DNA from: an uncultured Erysipelotrichaceae bacterium
GTDB lineage: Bacteria; Bacillota_I; Bacilli_A; Erysipelotrichales; Erysipelotrichaceae
Assembly (NCBI GenBank): GCA_900315065.1
Contig: OMXQ01000022.1
Span: 1 to 32,291 of the forward strand
Length of the DNA: 32,291 nt
Reading direction: 5' to 3'
The notes under the pieces are model-generated. The model searched no databases. It saw only the letters and a list, made by a program, of their open reading frames with translations, and was not told the origin of the DNA. Below are positions 6,154 to 13,823 of the stretch, piece by piece; within the stretch, counting starts at the first letter, position 1, and every line of letters starts with the position of its first letter. A program made the position numbers and the translations under genes.

Positions 6154-8934
6154 TTACTTGTTCTTATGATTGAAGAGAATCCGCATTTCACGCTTGGCAG
6201 CATATGGGGCAATGAGCTTCATCTTGTCTTCTGCCTTGATCATACGGGAAGCATCCGGCAGGTCTCTTTGCAGATGGATGGCATCGAATTCACATCTGGT
6301 TGTACACAAGCCGCAGCCGATGCATCTGTTCAGATCTACGGTTGTAGCACCACAGCCAAGGCATCTCTTTGCTTCGGTTCTGACCTGTTCTTCTGTCAAC
6401 GGCAGTCTTGGATCTGTAAACGGATCATCAACCTTTCTCATGCCTGAGGCCTGACGCTTTGCACTGTCATAAGAATCGATTTCGATATTGTTTTTATCGA
6501 GTTCAATGAAGTGACGCAGATCTCTGGCAATGGTCAGAGACTGACCAGGATGGACATATCTGTGCATGGATTCGGCAATCAGCTTGCCTTCCGCAATCGC
6601 ATCAATCGCAAACCTTGCGCCATGATAAATATCACCGCCCGCAAAGACATCCGGCTGGCCTGTTTGGAAGGTAACACCATCCGCAATGATGCCGCCGTTT
6701 CTTCTCAATTCTGCCTTGGAGTCCTTTAAGAGATCTCCCCATTCAGCTGACTGACCAATGGCAAGCAGAACATTCTCACAAGGAATGGTAATGGTTTCAC
6801 TTTCATCATATTGAGGATTGAACTTACCTTCTGCATCTTTGACCTGGGTGCACTTTTTGAAGACAATACCGGTTACAGTCCCGTCTTCATTCAATATTTC
6901 CTGCGGACCCCAGCCGTTCTTCACATCAATGCCTTCTTCAACAGCTTCGGATACTTCATCTGCTGCTGCCGGCATTTCCTGTGCACTTTCAAGACAAAGC
7001 ATCGTCACTTTGCCGTCGGTAATTCTTTCGGCAGTTCTGGCAACATCGACTGCTACGTTGCCGCCGCCGATCACAACAACATCACCCTTTAACCGGATGG
7101 AATGATCCTGGTTGACTCTCTTCAGGAAGGAAATACCGGACTCAACACCCTTGGAATCCTCTCCGGAAACACCAGCTTTGCGGCCTCCCTGCAGACCAAT
7201 GGCAAGACAGAATGCCTTGTACCCTTCTGCTCGAAGATCTGCCAAAGTTACGTCTCTGCCGACTTCTACGCCGCACTTAAACTCAACGCCCATCTGGCGC
7301 AGAACATCAATTTCAGCTTCGACCACATTCTTTTCAAGACGGAAAGAAGGAATGCCGTTCATCAACATGCCGCCCGGTCTCTTTTCCTTTTCAAAGACGG
7401 TGACATCATAGCCTCTTTCTCTCAGATAATACGCTGTAGAAAGACCACATGGGCCTGCCCCGATGACAGCCATCTTGTAGTCTTTGCCCCACATGCCGCC
7501 GTGATCTGTTTCGCAAAGCGGAATATATCTCTTGTCAGCGTCCAGTTCCTGGGCTGCAACAAACTTCTTGATTTCATCAATGGCAATCGGCGCATCAATG
7601 GTTCCTCTTGTGCAGGCATCTTCACACTTCCGGTTACAGATGGCACCGCACACAGCCGGGAACGGATTATCCTGCTTGATCAGCTTCAAAGCTTCCAGAT
7701 ACTTTCCTTCACCAGCCATATGAACATAGCCCTGGACAGCAATATGCGCCGGGCAGGCTGTCTTGCATGGGGCAGTACCGGTATCATAGCAATTGATCTT
7801 GGCATCTTCTCTGTAATTCGGATTCCAGTCATCAACTGTTATTTTTCTGTTATCCGGCAGCGGAGACAAAGGATAGGTCATCGGTCCGTTCTTCGTGCAC
7901 AGCTTCTGTCCCAGCTTGGCAGCCCCAACCGGACAAACTTCTACGCACTTGCCGCAGGCAACGCACTTTGTATGATCCACATGCGCTCTGTAGGCAGAAC
8001 GGGACATATTCGGGGTGTTATATAACTGGGAAGTACGGATCGCATTGCACACACCCGGTGCGCAATTGCAAAGACCTACAATCTTATCTTCCCCGTCGAT
8101 ATTGGTTGTCTGATGAACAAAGCCGTGACGCTCACTGCGTTCCACAATTTCAATAGCTTCTTCTTTGGTAATGGCGTGTCCTCTGCCGGTATTGATGCAC
8201 CACTCAGCCAGGTCGCCGAGACCGATGCAGCATTCCTGTTCAATCTCGCCGTCGCCTTCGCCTCTCATCCGCTGCTGCTTTCTGCATGTACAAAGGCCGA
8301 CGGATAACTTGCCGTCATACTTGGCAAGCCAATGTGAAATATGTTCCACCGGAATCGATTCGGAAGAAGTCTCAATTGCCTTTTCAACCGGAATGACATG
8401 CATGCCGACGCCGGCACCGCCTAGTGGAACCATAGGGGTAATGCCTTCCAGCGGCATCTGGGTCATCAGATTGAAGAAAGTTGCGATATTCGGATACTGG
8501 TTTGTCAATTCATCATTCATCATCATGAATTCAGCAATACCAGGTACAAAGATCGGTACATCATACTGGATGTGATGATCCGGATTCTCACGATTGGTTT
8601 CAATACAGCCGATCCAGCAAAGATGATCCAGCATCTTCTTTGTATCTTCAACGCTCATTTTGTTCATCTCAGCCAGCTTTTCCAGATCATAATTGGTTCT
8701 GGTCTTTTTGAAACTGAGCATGAACTTCACTTCATTTTTCGTCAGAACTTCATCCAGGCACCATACTTCCGGATCATCCGGTGCAATGGTATGCGTATAC
8801 TTTGCGACATAGCGGTCAGTAATCATGCCTGCAAGCTTGATCAGAAGTTTCTGCTTCTCCTGATCCGGAGCAACATAATTCGGATCCAGGCGGAAATCGC
8901 GCGGATTGGTCATTCTGTTTTTAACGTCTTTCAT
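6154..8934 (-). CDS. Large Fe-S/FAD oxidoreductase: N-terminal Cys-rich and ferredoxin modules fused to GltD-like flavoprotein
   Basis: The 926-residue product has several modules. Residues about 60-130 look like a small helical, possibly winged-helix, unit. Residues 205-300 hold unusual cysteine clusters: GLCTCR (214-218), ECC (234-236) and GLCNCAPGVC (288-296). A 4Fe-4S ferredoxin motif CVACGKCVEVCP follows at 324-335. The region from about 370 to 860 is like the small subunit of glutamate synthase and related NAD(P)H dehydrogenases: further cysteines at 382-441, an FAD site VIGAGPCGLS (490-499) and an NAD(P) site VIGGGNVAVD (621-630). The C-terminus has more Fe-S motifs, CLGCG and CIGCGLCTTRC, at about 868-889. 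It probably moves electrons between NAD(P)H and an iron-sulfur partner. The start has GAGGG 5-9 bases upstream. Its place between hypB and hypA suggests a redox role tied to nickel enzyme assembly, but the substrate is unknown. Confidence 0.85.
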   Translation of the reverse strand: MKDVKNRMTNPRDFRLDPNYVAPDQEKQKLLIKLAGMITDRYVAKYTHTIAPDDPEVWCLDEVLTKNEVKFMLSFKKTRTNYDLEKLAEMNKMSVEDTKKMLDHLCWIGCIETNRENPDHHIQYDVPIFVPGIAEFMMMNDELTNQYPNIATFFNLMTQMPLEGITPMVPLGGAGVGMHVIPVEKAIETSSESIPVEHISHWLAKYDGKLSVGLCTCRKQQRMRGEGDGEIEQECCIGLGDLAEWCINTGRGHAITKEEAIEIVERSERHGFVHQTTNIDGEDKIVGLCNCAPGVCNAIRTSQLYNTPNMSRSAYRAHVDHTKCVACGKCVEVCPVGAAKLGQKLCTKNGPMTYPLSPLPDNRKITVDDWNPNYREDAKINCYDTGTAPCKTACPAHIAVQGYVHMAGEGKYLEALKLIKQDNPFPAVCGAICNRKCEDACTRGTIDAPIAIDEIKKFVAAQELDADKRYIPLCETDHGGMWGKDYKMAVIGAGPCGLSTAYYLRERGYDVTVFEKEKRPGGMLMNGIPSFRLEKNVVEAEIDVLRQMGVEFKCGVEVGRDVTLADLRAEGYKAFCLAIGLQGGRKAGVSGEDSKGVESGISFLKRVNQDHSIRLKGDVVVIGGGNVAVDVARTAERITDGKVTMLCLESAQEMPAAADEVSEAVEEGIDVKNGWGPQEILNEDGTVTGIVFKKCTQVKDAEGKFNPQYDESETITIPCENVLLAIGQSAEWGDLLKDSKAELRRNGGIIADGVTFQTGQPDVFAGGDIYHGARFAIDAIAEGKLIAESMHRYVHPGQSLTIARDLRHFIELDKNNIEIDSYDSAKRQASGMRKVDDPFTDPRLPLTEEQVRTEAKRCLGCGATTVDLNRCIGCGLCTTRCEFDAIHLQRDLPDASRMIKAEDKMKLIAPYAAKREMRILFNHKNK

Positions 8935-8981
8935 CTTTTTCCCTCAGTTATTATTCTTTATTTCGTTGTTTCTTTGTTTCT
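8935..8981 (-). other. Purine-rich spacer between hypB and the oxidoreductase gene
   Basis: On the coding strand this 47-base spacer is almost all A and G, with repeated AAAGAAA-like units, before the GAGGG ribosome-binding site. It has no hairpin or terminator, so the two genes are probably on one transcript. It may simply be unstructured leader sequence. Confidence 0.4.
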
Positions 8982-9644
8982 TTATTTCTTTTTCCACTCG
9001 CTTACTGATGCCAGCAGATAATCAGTCCATGCCTGCATGCCTTCGCCGCTCTTTGCGGAAACCGGGAAGATGTGAATATCCGGATTCAGTTCACGCGCAT
9101 ACTTTTCGCACTTTTTCATATCGAAATTGAAATACGGAAGCGTATCAATCTTGGAAATCACCAAGGCATCGGATTCTCTGAACATCAGCGGATACTTTAA
9201 CGGCTTGTCATCTCCTTCCGGTACGGAAAGAATCATGACTTTTTTACCGGCACCAGTATCAAACTCAGCCGGACAGATCAGATTGCCGACATTTTCCAGA
9301 AAGATCAGATCCGTGTCTTTGACATCCATGGACCGCAATCCTTCTGCCGTCATGCCTGCATCCATGTGGCACATGCCGTCGGTATGAACCTGAATGCTTT
9401 CCGCACCCAGTTTTCCAATTCTTTCGGCATCCACTGCAGAAGCAATATCTGCTTCCATAACAGCGATCTTCAGCCTGCCTTTCAGCATCTCAATTGTTTT
9501 TGAAAGAAGAGTTGTCTTGCCGGAACCCGGGGAAGACATCAGATTGATTAACAAAGTTCCTTCTTCCTTCATCCAAAGACGAAGGGCATCCGCATCCCGA
9601 TCATTGGAAGCGGTAACGCTCTCATGCAATTCTATGACTTTCAT
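8982..9644 (-). CDS. hypB: Nickel-dependent GTPase HypB, second tandem copy
   Basis: HypB is a SIMIBI GTPase that drives nickel insertion with HypA. This 220-residue copy has the P-loop SSPGSGKTT, the metal-site GMCHMD and CPAEFD motifs, and SKID in the base-recognition position, where canonical G proteins have NKxD. There is no histidine-rich N-terminal extension and no CxxCGC high-affinity site. The start chosen is the ATG at 9644: GGAGG lies 8 bases upstream and the ATG overlaps the stop of the preceding hypB (ATGA), so translation is coupled. A start 15 bases further upstream (9659) has no ribosome-binding site. The two copies are clearly paralogues, sharing VPEGDDKPLKYPLMF. Confidence 0.93.
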   Translation of the reverse strand: MKVIELHESVTASNDRDADALRLWMKEEGTLLINLMSSPGSGKTTLLSKTIEMLKGRLKIAVMEADIASAVDAERIGKLGAESIQVHTDGMCHMDAGMTAEGLRSMDVKDTDLIFLENVGNLICPAEFDTGAGKKVMILSVPEGDDKPLKYPLMFRESDALVISKIDTLPYFNFDMKKCEKYARELNPDIHIFPVSAKSGEGMQAWTDYLLASVSEWKKK

Positions 9645-10315
9645 ACCTGCTTCCTCCATTCTTCAATGCTGTTCTTCAGCCAGGCAATCCAGGCATCAAA
9701 CCCGTCTCCCTTTAAGGAAGAAAGCGGGAATACCTGAATTTCCGGATTCAATTCTTTTGCCCTCTTTTCAGCAAGTTCAAAATTGAAATCAAAGACCGGG
9801 GCAACATCAATCTTGTTGATTAACATGACATCTGAAACCGAGAACATTAACGGATACTTCAGAGGCTTGTCATCTCCTTCCGGTACGGAAAGAATCATGA
9901 CTCTCTTTGCGGCACCGACATCGCACTCTGCCGGACACACCAGATTGCCCACATTCTCCAGGAAAATCACATCCAGGCCATCGGTTCCCATCTCATCAAG
10001 GCCCCGTTTTGTCATATCGGCATCCATGTGGCAGGACCCGCCGGTATGAAGCTGGATCACTCTGACACCGGTATCCGCAATCGTTCTGGCATCCACGTCA
10101 GAATCGACATCTGCTTCCATGACACCGATCCTGTAAGTATCCTTCAGGGCAGCAATCGTTCTTAACAAAGTTGTTGTCTTGCCGGCACCAGGCGAAGACA
10201 TCAGATTGACCAGAAAAACCTTTTTCTTTTCCAAAGAGGAACGTACTTCAGCCGCAGCTGCATCATTATCGGCCAGCACTCTCTCCTTTGTTTCATAGAC
10301 TTCAAAATTTCTCAT
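9641..10315 (-). CDS. hypB: Nickel-dependent GTPase HypB, first tandem copy
   Basis: The 224-residue product has the P-loop SSPGAGKTT at 40-48, metal-site residues C95 and H96 in GSCHMD, and CPAECD with C127 and an extra C131. It has NKID at 167-170. As in its partner, the N-terminus lacks a His-rich or CxxCGC nickel-storage segment. It is first in a four-gene operon (hypB, hypB, Fe-S/FAD oxidoreductase, hypA). HypB works as a dimer with nickel at the interface, so two co-translated paralogues could form a heterodimer; that is inference. GGAAGAG lies just upstream of the ATG. Confidence 0.93.
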   Translation of the reverse strand: MRNFEVYETKERVLADNDAAAAEVRSSLEKKKVFLVNLMSSPGAGKTTTLLRTIAALKDTYRIGVMEADVDSDVDARTIADTGVRVIQLHTGGSCHMDADMTKRGLDEMGTDGLDVIFLENVGNLVCPAECDVGAAKRVMILSVPEGDDKPLKYPLMFSVSDVMLINKIDVAPVFDFNFELAEKRAKELNPEIQVFPLSSLKGDGFDAWIAWLKNSIEEWRKQV

Positions 10316-10359
10316 ATCTCTTCCTTATTTTTAAACAAAGTTCTTAACTCAGTATGTAT

Positions 10360-10388
10360 ATTCTATCGGAATGTGAATACATGGACAA
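10360..10388 (-). promoter_or_regulatory. Candidate promoter of the hypB-hypB-oxidoreductase-hypA operon
   Basis: On the minus strand TTGTCC (10383-10388) and TAGAAT (10360-10365) are separated by 17 bases, about 45 bases before the first hypB ATG. The match to a sigma-A promoter is fair. No clear nickel-regulator palindrome was seen beside it. Confidence 0.45.
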
Positions 10389-10442
10389 GCTTCCATTGCC
10401 AGTTTCAAGACGAAATTTATACATTGTCGCAATAAGACAGAC

Positions 10443-10476
10443 AAAAAAAATACCGACATCAAAACGACATCGGTAT
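10443..10476 (-). terminator. Rho-independent terminator of the aldo/keto reductase gene
   Basis: On the minus strand ATACCGATGTC and GATGTCGGTAT form an 11-pair stem with two G-U pairs and a GTTTT loop, followed by a run of eight T. It starts 18 bases after the reductase stop and insulates the hyp operon. Confidence 0.9.
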
Positions 10477-10494
10477 TCTCTGATCTATTCAGAA

Positions 10495-11484
10495 TTATTT
10501 TGACTTGTGACCGCCGAACACATCAAAGGATATGGTATCGAGCAGAGCATCAATCTGTGCAATGGTCTCCTTCGGCAGAATGATTTTGCCGGCATCGAAG
10601 TTTTCCTGCAGACGGCTCAGTTTACGGGAACCTGGAATCGGAATAATATACGGCTTTTTATTCTGCATCCACGCCAGGGAAATCTGTGCATCTGTTGCAT
10701 GATATTCTGCTGACAATTCCTGCAGCAGCTTCAGCAGCGGCAAAGCCTTTTCATATCCTTCCTCTGTATATTGCGGCATATTTGCCCGGTAGTCCTGTTT
10801 TCCTTCAAACTTTGTGGACGGAGAATATTTGCCAGTCAGGAAACCATTAGCCATTGGTGAGAAAGCAACATAGGCAACATTCAATTCTTCGCACAACGGC
10901 CAGATGTCCTCATGCCACCTTGCCATCATGGAATAGCGGTTTTCAATAGCAGTTACCGGACACACAGCATTTGCCCTGCGGAGATACTCCGGGGTTGCTT
11001 CGGAAATGCCCCAATAGCGGATTTTGCCTTCCTGAATGAGTTCCTTCATTGTTTCCGCAACAACTTCCGGTTCGACATTCGGATCAATGCGATGCTGATA
11101 GTACAGATCAACGTAATCCGTGCCAAGTCTTTTCAAGCTTCCTTCAAGACTGCGGCGGATTGTTTCAGGCCGGGAATCAAGTTTCAATGACCGGTCCGGA
11201 TTATGGCTGACACCCATTTTGGTAGCGATGACAACTTTGTCACGAACATCTTTCAATGCTTTTCCAACAAGCTCCTCATTATAGGAAATAGAACCATCCG
11301 GATAAACACCTGTGTAAGCTTCCGCTGTATCGAAGAAATCATAGCCGATATCATATGCCTGCCGAATGGTTTTAACGGCTGTGTCGTGATCAACCGGATC
11401 GCCGGAAGCGTGGCTGAATCCCATGCATCCAAGTCCTACCGGATTTACGTATAATTCACTGTTTCCAAGCCTTCTCTTTTCCAT
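10495..11484 (-). CDS. Aldo/keto reductase
   Basis: The 329-residue product is an NAD(P)H-dependent oxidoreductase with the aldo/keto reductase barrel. The catalytic set is visible: D52 and Y57 in FDTAEAY, K89 in ATKMG, and H131 in LYYQHRID. A cofactor-binding IPIPGSRK segment lies near the C-terminus. It resembles the group that reduces small carbonyl compounds, but the substrate cannot be read from sequence. The start at 11484 has AAGGAG about 8 bases upstream. A longer frame from 11514 lacks such a site. The gene is divergent from a LysR regulator, a common regulator-target layout, and is monocistronic with its own terminator. Confidence 0.92.
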   Translation of the reverse strand: MEKRRLGNSELYVNPVGLGCMGFSHASGDPVDHDTAVKTIRQAYDIGYDFFDTAEAYTGVYPDGSISYNEELVGKALKDVRDKVVIATKMGVSHNPDRSLKLDSRPETIRRSLEGSLKRLGTDYVDLYYQHRIDPNVEPEVVAETMKELIQEGKIRYWGISEATPEYLRRANAVCPVTAIENRYSMMARWHEDIWPLCEELNVAYVAFSPMANGFLTGKYSPSTKFEGKQDYRANMPQYTEEGYEKALPLLKLLQELSAEYHATDAQISLAWMQNKKPYIIPIPGSRKLSRLQENFDAGKIILPKETIAQIDALLDTISFDVFGGHKSK

Positions 11485-11559
11485 ATGTTTGTTCTCCTTT
11501 TTCCTTACATCCACATGATAAATAGAAATTCTGATTGAAACAATTCGTATTTCTGAATG

Positions 11560-11582
11560 ATTGATTAGTTTTATTAATCAAT
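11560..11582. promoter_or_regulatory. Candidate LysR operator between the aldo/keto reductase and LysR genes
   Basis: A perfect inverted repeat, ATTGATTA then 7 bases then TAATCAAT, lies 28 bases before the LysR ATG and 76 bases from the reductase ATG. LysR regulators bind dyads of the T-N11-A kind in the shared region and usually repress themselves. The fit is by position and symmetry only. Confidence 0.55.
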
Positions 11583-11609
11583 ATATGATGTAAGCAGGAG
11601 ATATGACTT

Positions 11610-12509
11610 ATGGAATTACGGCAGATCCGATATTTTCAGGCAGTGGTTCAGACCGGCAGCTTTTATAAGGCAGCCGAACAATGTTATGTATCGCAATCAG
11701 CTGTTTCCCAGCAGATCAGACTGCTGGAAGAGGAACTCGGCCTTTCCCTGCTGGAACGCCACAACCGGACCTTTTCACTGACACCGGCAGGAAAAAAATT
11801 TTACGAAAAAAGCCTGATCGTCACTTCTGATGTAGATCAGCTGATCCTGGAAACAAAACGGACAGCAGGTGAAGGCAATGAATTGCGGATCGGCTGTTCC
11901 CTGAATTTTCCAGCTTCCGTTTTTGCGGAAGCAGTCGGACTTTTTGCCAATGCATTTCCACAGATCCATCTGCGTCCTGTTTTCGGAAATCATGAAACTC
12001 TGCATCATATGATCCGCACTCAGGAACTGGACCTGATCATCAATGATCAGCGCCGCATGTTTTCGGATGCATACGAAAACCGGATTCTTGCTGAAAGCGA
12101 AGTATGGATTCTGCTTTCAAAGAGTTCACCTTTGGCGAATCTGAAAGAAATCGAAGTACAAGCTCTGCAGAACATTCCTTGTGTTCTGATTGCTTCCCCG
12201 GACCAGTTCAAAAATGAAAAACTATATTATGAAGACTATCTGCACCTGTCTGGTGAATTTCTTGCCGCAAAAGACAGAAAAGAAGCAGAACTGACAATTC
12301 TGCAGGAACACGCCTATCTGCCCCTGGACGTCTTCAGCCATACGGAAGAAACAGGAACTTCATTGGCAATTTTGCCTCTTGTCATAAACGGCAGGCGGAT
12401 TCACAGGAACTTCTGTGCTTTCAACCAGCTGGATATCAAAACAGGCGGCATGGAAGAATTTGTCTCCATATTAAAGAAAGTCCTGACAAAGAAAGAAAAC
12501 AGAGAATAA
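11610..12509 (+). CDS. LysR-family transcriptional regulator
   Basis: The 299-residue product has the classic N-terminal winged helix: MELRQIRYFQAVVQTGSF, then VSQSAVSQQIRLLEEELG and FSLTPAG (about 1-60). A linker helix and an effector-binding domain (about 90-295) follow. The start has AGGAG about 9 bases upstream. It is divergent from the aldo/keto reductase, the most likely target, with a dyad between them. The inducer is unknown; a carbonyl or electrophile stress signal would fit the target but is not shown by the sequence. Confidence 0.93.
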   Translation: MELRQIRYFQAVVQTGSFYKAAEQCYVSQSAVSQQIRLLEEELGLSLLERHNRTFSLTPAGKKFYEKSLIVTSDVDQLILETKRTAGEGNELRIGCSLNFPASVFAEAVGLFANAFPQIHLRPVFGNHETLHHMIRTQELDLIINDQRRMFSDAYENRILAESEVWILLSKSSPLANLKEIEVQALQNIPCVLIASPDQFKNEKLYYEDYLHLSGEFLAAKDRKEAELTILQEHAYLPLDVFSHTEETGTSLAILPLVINGRRIHRNFCAFNQLDIKTGGMEEFVSILKKVLTKKENRE

Positions 12510-12521
12510 ACACTCTGAATA

Positions 12522-12665
12522 TCATGTTATCTGCTTCTGTTCTCTTATGTCAGAGTTGGAATTTTCCATGGCTGTATAATGAGGATCTGCAGCAAAAGGA
12601 ATCGTCTTCGCATCAGACGGCATGACCTTTACATGAAGATAATCCTTATTTTCTTTCTTCTGCAT
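12522..12665 (-). CDS. Possible 47-residue small protein
   Basis: A short minus-strand frame starts at ATG 12665, has a GAGAGGAAA ribosome-binding stretch about 6 bases upstream and ends with TGA at 12522. The product begins MQKKENKDYLHVKVMP and ends EQKQIT. It is charged, has no membrane helix and no motif I recognise. It lies just downstream, on the same strand, of the aminotransferase and its terminator-like hairpin, so it would be read by readthrough or its own promoter. The clean ribosome-binding site and ordinary codon content favour a real gene. Chance remains possible. Confidence 0.4.
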   Translation of the reverse strand: MQKKENKDYLHVKVMPSDAKTIPFAADPHYTAMENSNSDIREQKQIT

Positions 12666-12681
12666 GCGTATTTCCTCTCTG

Positions 12682-12713
12682 AAATGTGCCGATCAATTCT
12701 GACCGGCACATTT
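12682..12713. terminator. Terminator-like hairpin after the HisC-like gene, possibly bidirectional
   Basis: AAATGTGCCG (12682-12691) pairs perfectly with CGGCACATTT (12704-12713) around a 12-base loop. It lies 7 bases past the aminotransferase stop. The U-tract is better on the plus strand (TTTTT) than on the minus strand (ATTT), so it may stop LysR readthrough as well as end the aminotransferase operon, or be leaky on the minus strand. Confidence 0.7.
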
Positions 12714-12720
12714 TTGTATT

Positions 12721-13806
12721 TCAATTCTTAAGTTCTTTTATTACTTCACTCAGGATTCTGATGAAAAGCCCGTTATTTTCCGGTGTAGATACACTGACGC
12801 GGTCAAGCCCCGGTGCAGAAATATGAATGCCTTTTTCATACAATCTGTTCTTCACTTCAGCACAATCGACATGCGGATCAAAAAGAATGAAGTTGGTCTG
12901 GGTAGGCCATACCTTACATCCAAGTTTCTTCATTTCTGCTTCGAGATATCTGGCTCCGGCAATGATTTTCTGCCGGCTTTCTTCATAGAATTCCGTTTCA
13001 TGCAAAGCCGCATTCGCAGCTGCTTGCCCTTCCCTGGAAACAAAGCTCTCCGGCAGTTTTTCAATCCCAGCAATGAGATCTTCCTGCGCAGCAATCCAGC
13101 CGACTCTGACACCGGCCATGCCATAGTATTTGGAGAAAGTACGGGAAACAATAATCGGTCTGTCCGGCATTTCTCTGATCAGCGGCATCGCTGTCTGACA
13201 ATCTTCAGCTGTTGCAAATTCAATATATGCTTCATCGATAAAGACAACGATGTCTTTAGGCAAAGATACAATGAAATCACGCAAGGTATCATATGGAATA
13301 TACTGACCGGTCGGATTATTGGGATTGGTGATGACAATCATTTTTGTATGATCTGTGACTGCCTTCTTCAATCCTTCCAGGTCATAGCCCATGTCTTCTT
13401 TCAGCGGCACCATGACGAGTTTTGCCAGATAAGTCTGGGCCATGTCATAAAAAGCAGCGAATGTCGGACACAGCAATACTTCATCGCCAGGATTCAGGAA
13501 AGCTTCCCCGGCAAGCTGGATCAAAGGACTGGAACCGGCCCCGGTAATGATATTCTGAATTTTCAGATCGTATTTATCAGCCAGTTCCTGTTTGAGATCA
13601 GTAGCAAAAAAGTTTTCATACCAGGCACTGTGTTCAGCCGCACATTCCAGAGCTTTCAAGGCACCTGGTGCCATGCCGTAGGGATTTTCATTCCAGCCCA
13701 TGCGGATTCTGGAATCAAATTGTTCATTGGTAAGGAAAGTAGTCGAAGCACTTCGTTTTGATTCCGGCTTTTCCAGAACAGCTTTGCTGAAAATGGATTC
13801 ACTCAT
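12721..13806 (-). CDS. Class I/II PLP aminotransferase, histidinol-phosphate aminotransferase-like
   Basis: The 361-residue product is a fold-type I aminotransferase close to HisC in length and motifs: NPNNPTG at 161-167, DEAYIEF from 191, and the PLP lysine K226 in SRTFSKYYGMAGVRVGW. HisC-like enzymes transfer amino groups to histidinol phosphate, aromatic keto acids or other substrates. No other histidine genes are nearby. The gene follows a D-2-hydroxyacid dehydrogenase by 17 bases in the same operon, which suggests a shared 2-keto acid intermediate rather than histidine synthesis. A GGGG-containing ribosome-binding site precedes the ATG. Confidence 0.88.
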   Translation of the reverse strand: MSESIFSKAVLEKPESKRSASTTFLTNEQFDSRIRMGWNENPYGMAPGALKALECAAEHSAWYENFFATDLKQELADKYDLKIQNIITGAGSSPLIQLAGEAFLNPGDEVLLCPTFAAFYDMAQTYLAKLVMVPLKEDMGYDLEGLKKAVTDHTKMIVITNPNNPTGQYIPYDTLRDFIVSLPKDIVVFIDEAYIEFATAEDCQTAMPLIREMPDRPIIVSRTFSKYYGMAGVRVGWIAAQEDLIAGIEKLPESFVSREGQAAANAALHETEFYEESRQKIIAGARYLEAEMKKLGCKVWPTQTNFILFDPHVDCAEVKNRLYEKGIHISAPGLDRVSVSTPENNGLFIRILSEVIKELKN

Positions 13807-13823
13807 AAGATATATTCCCCTTT

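Noticed and set aside
7102-8025. Long plus-strand open frame opposite the Fe-S/FAD oxidoreductase
   Set aside because: It is a shadow of the real gene: no ribosome-binding site, no domain, and the opposite strand has clear cofactor motifs.
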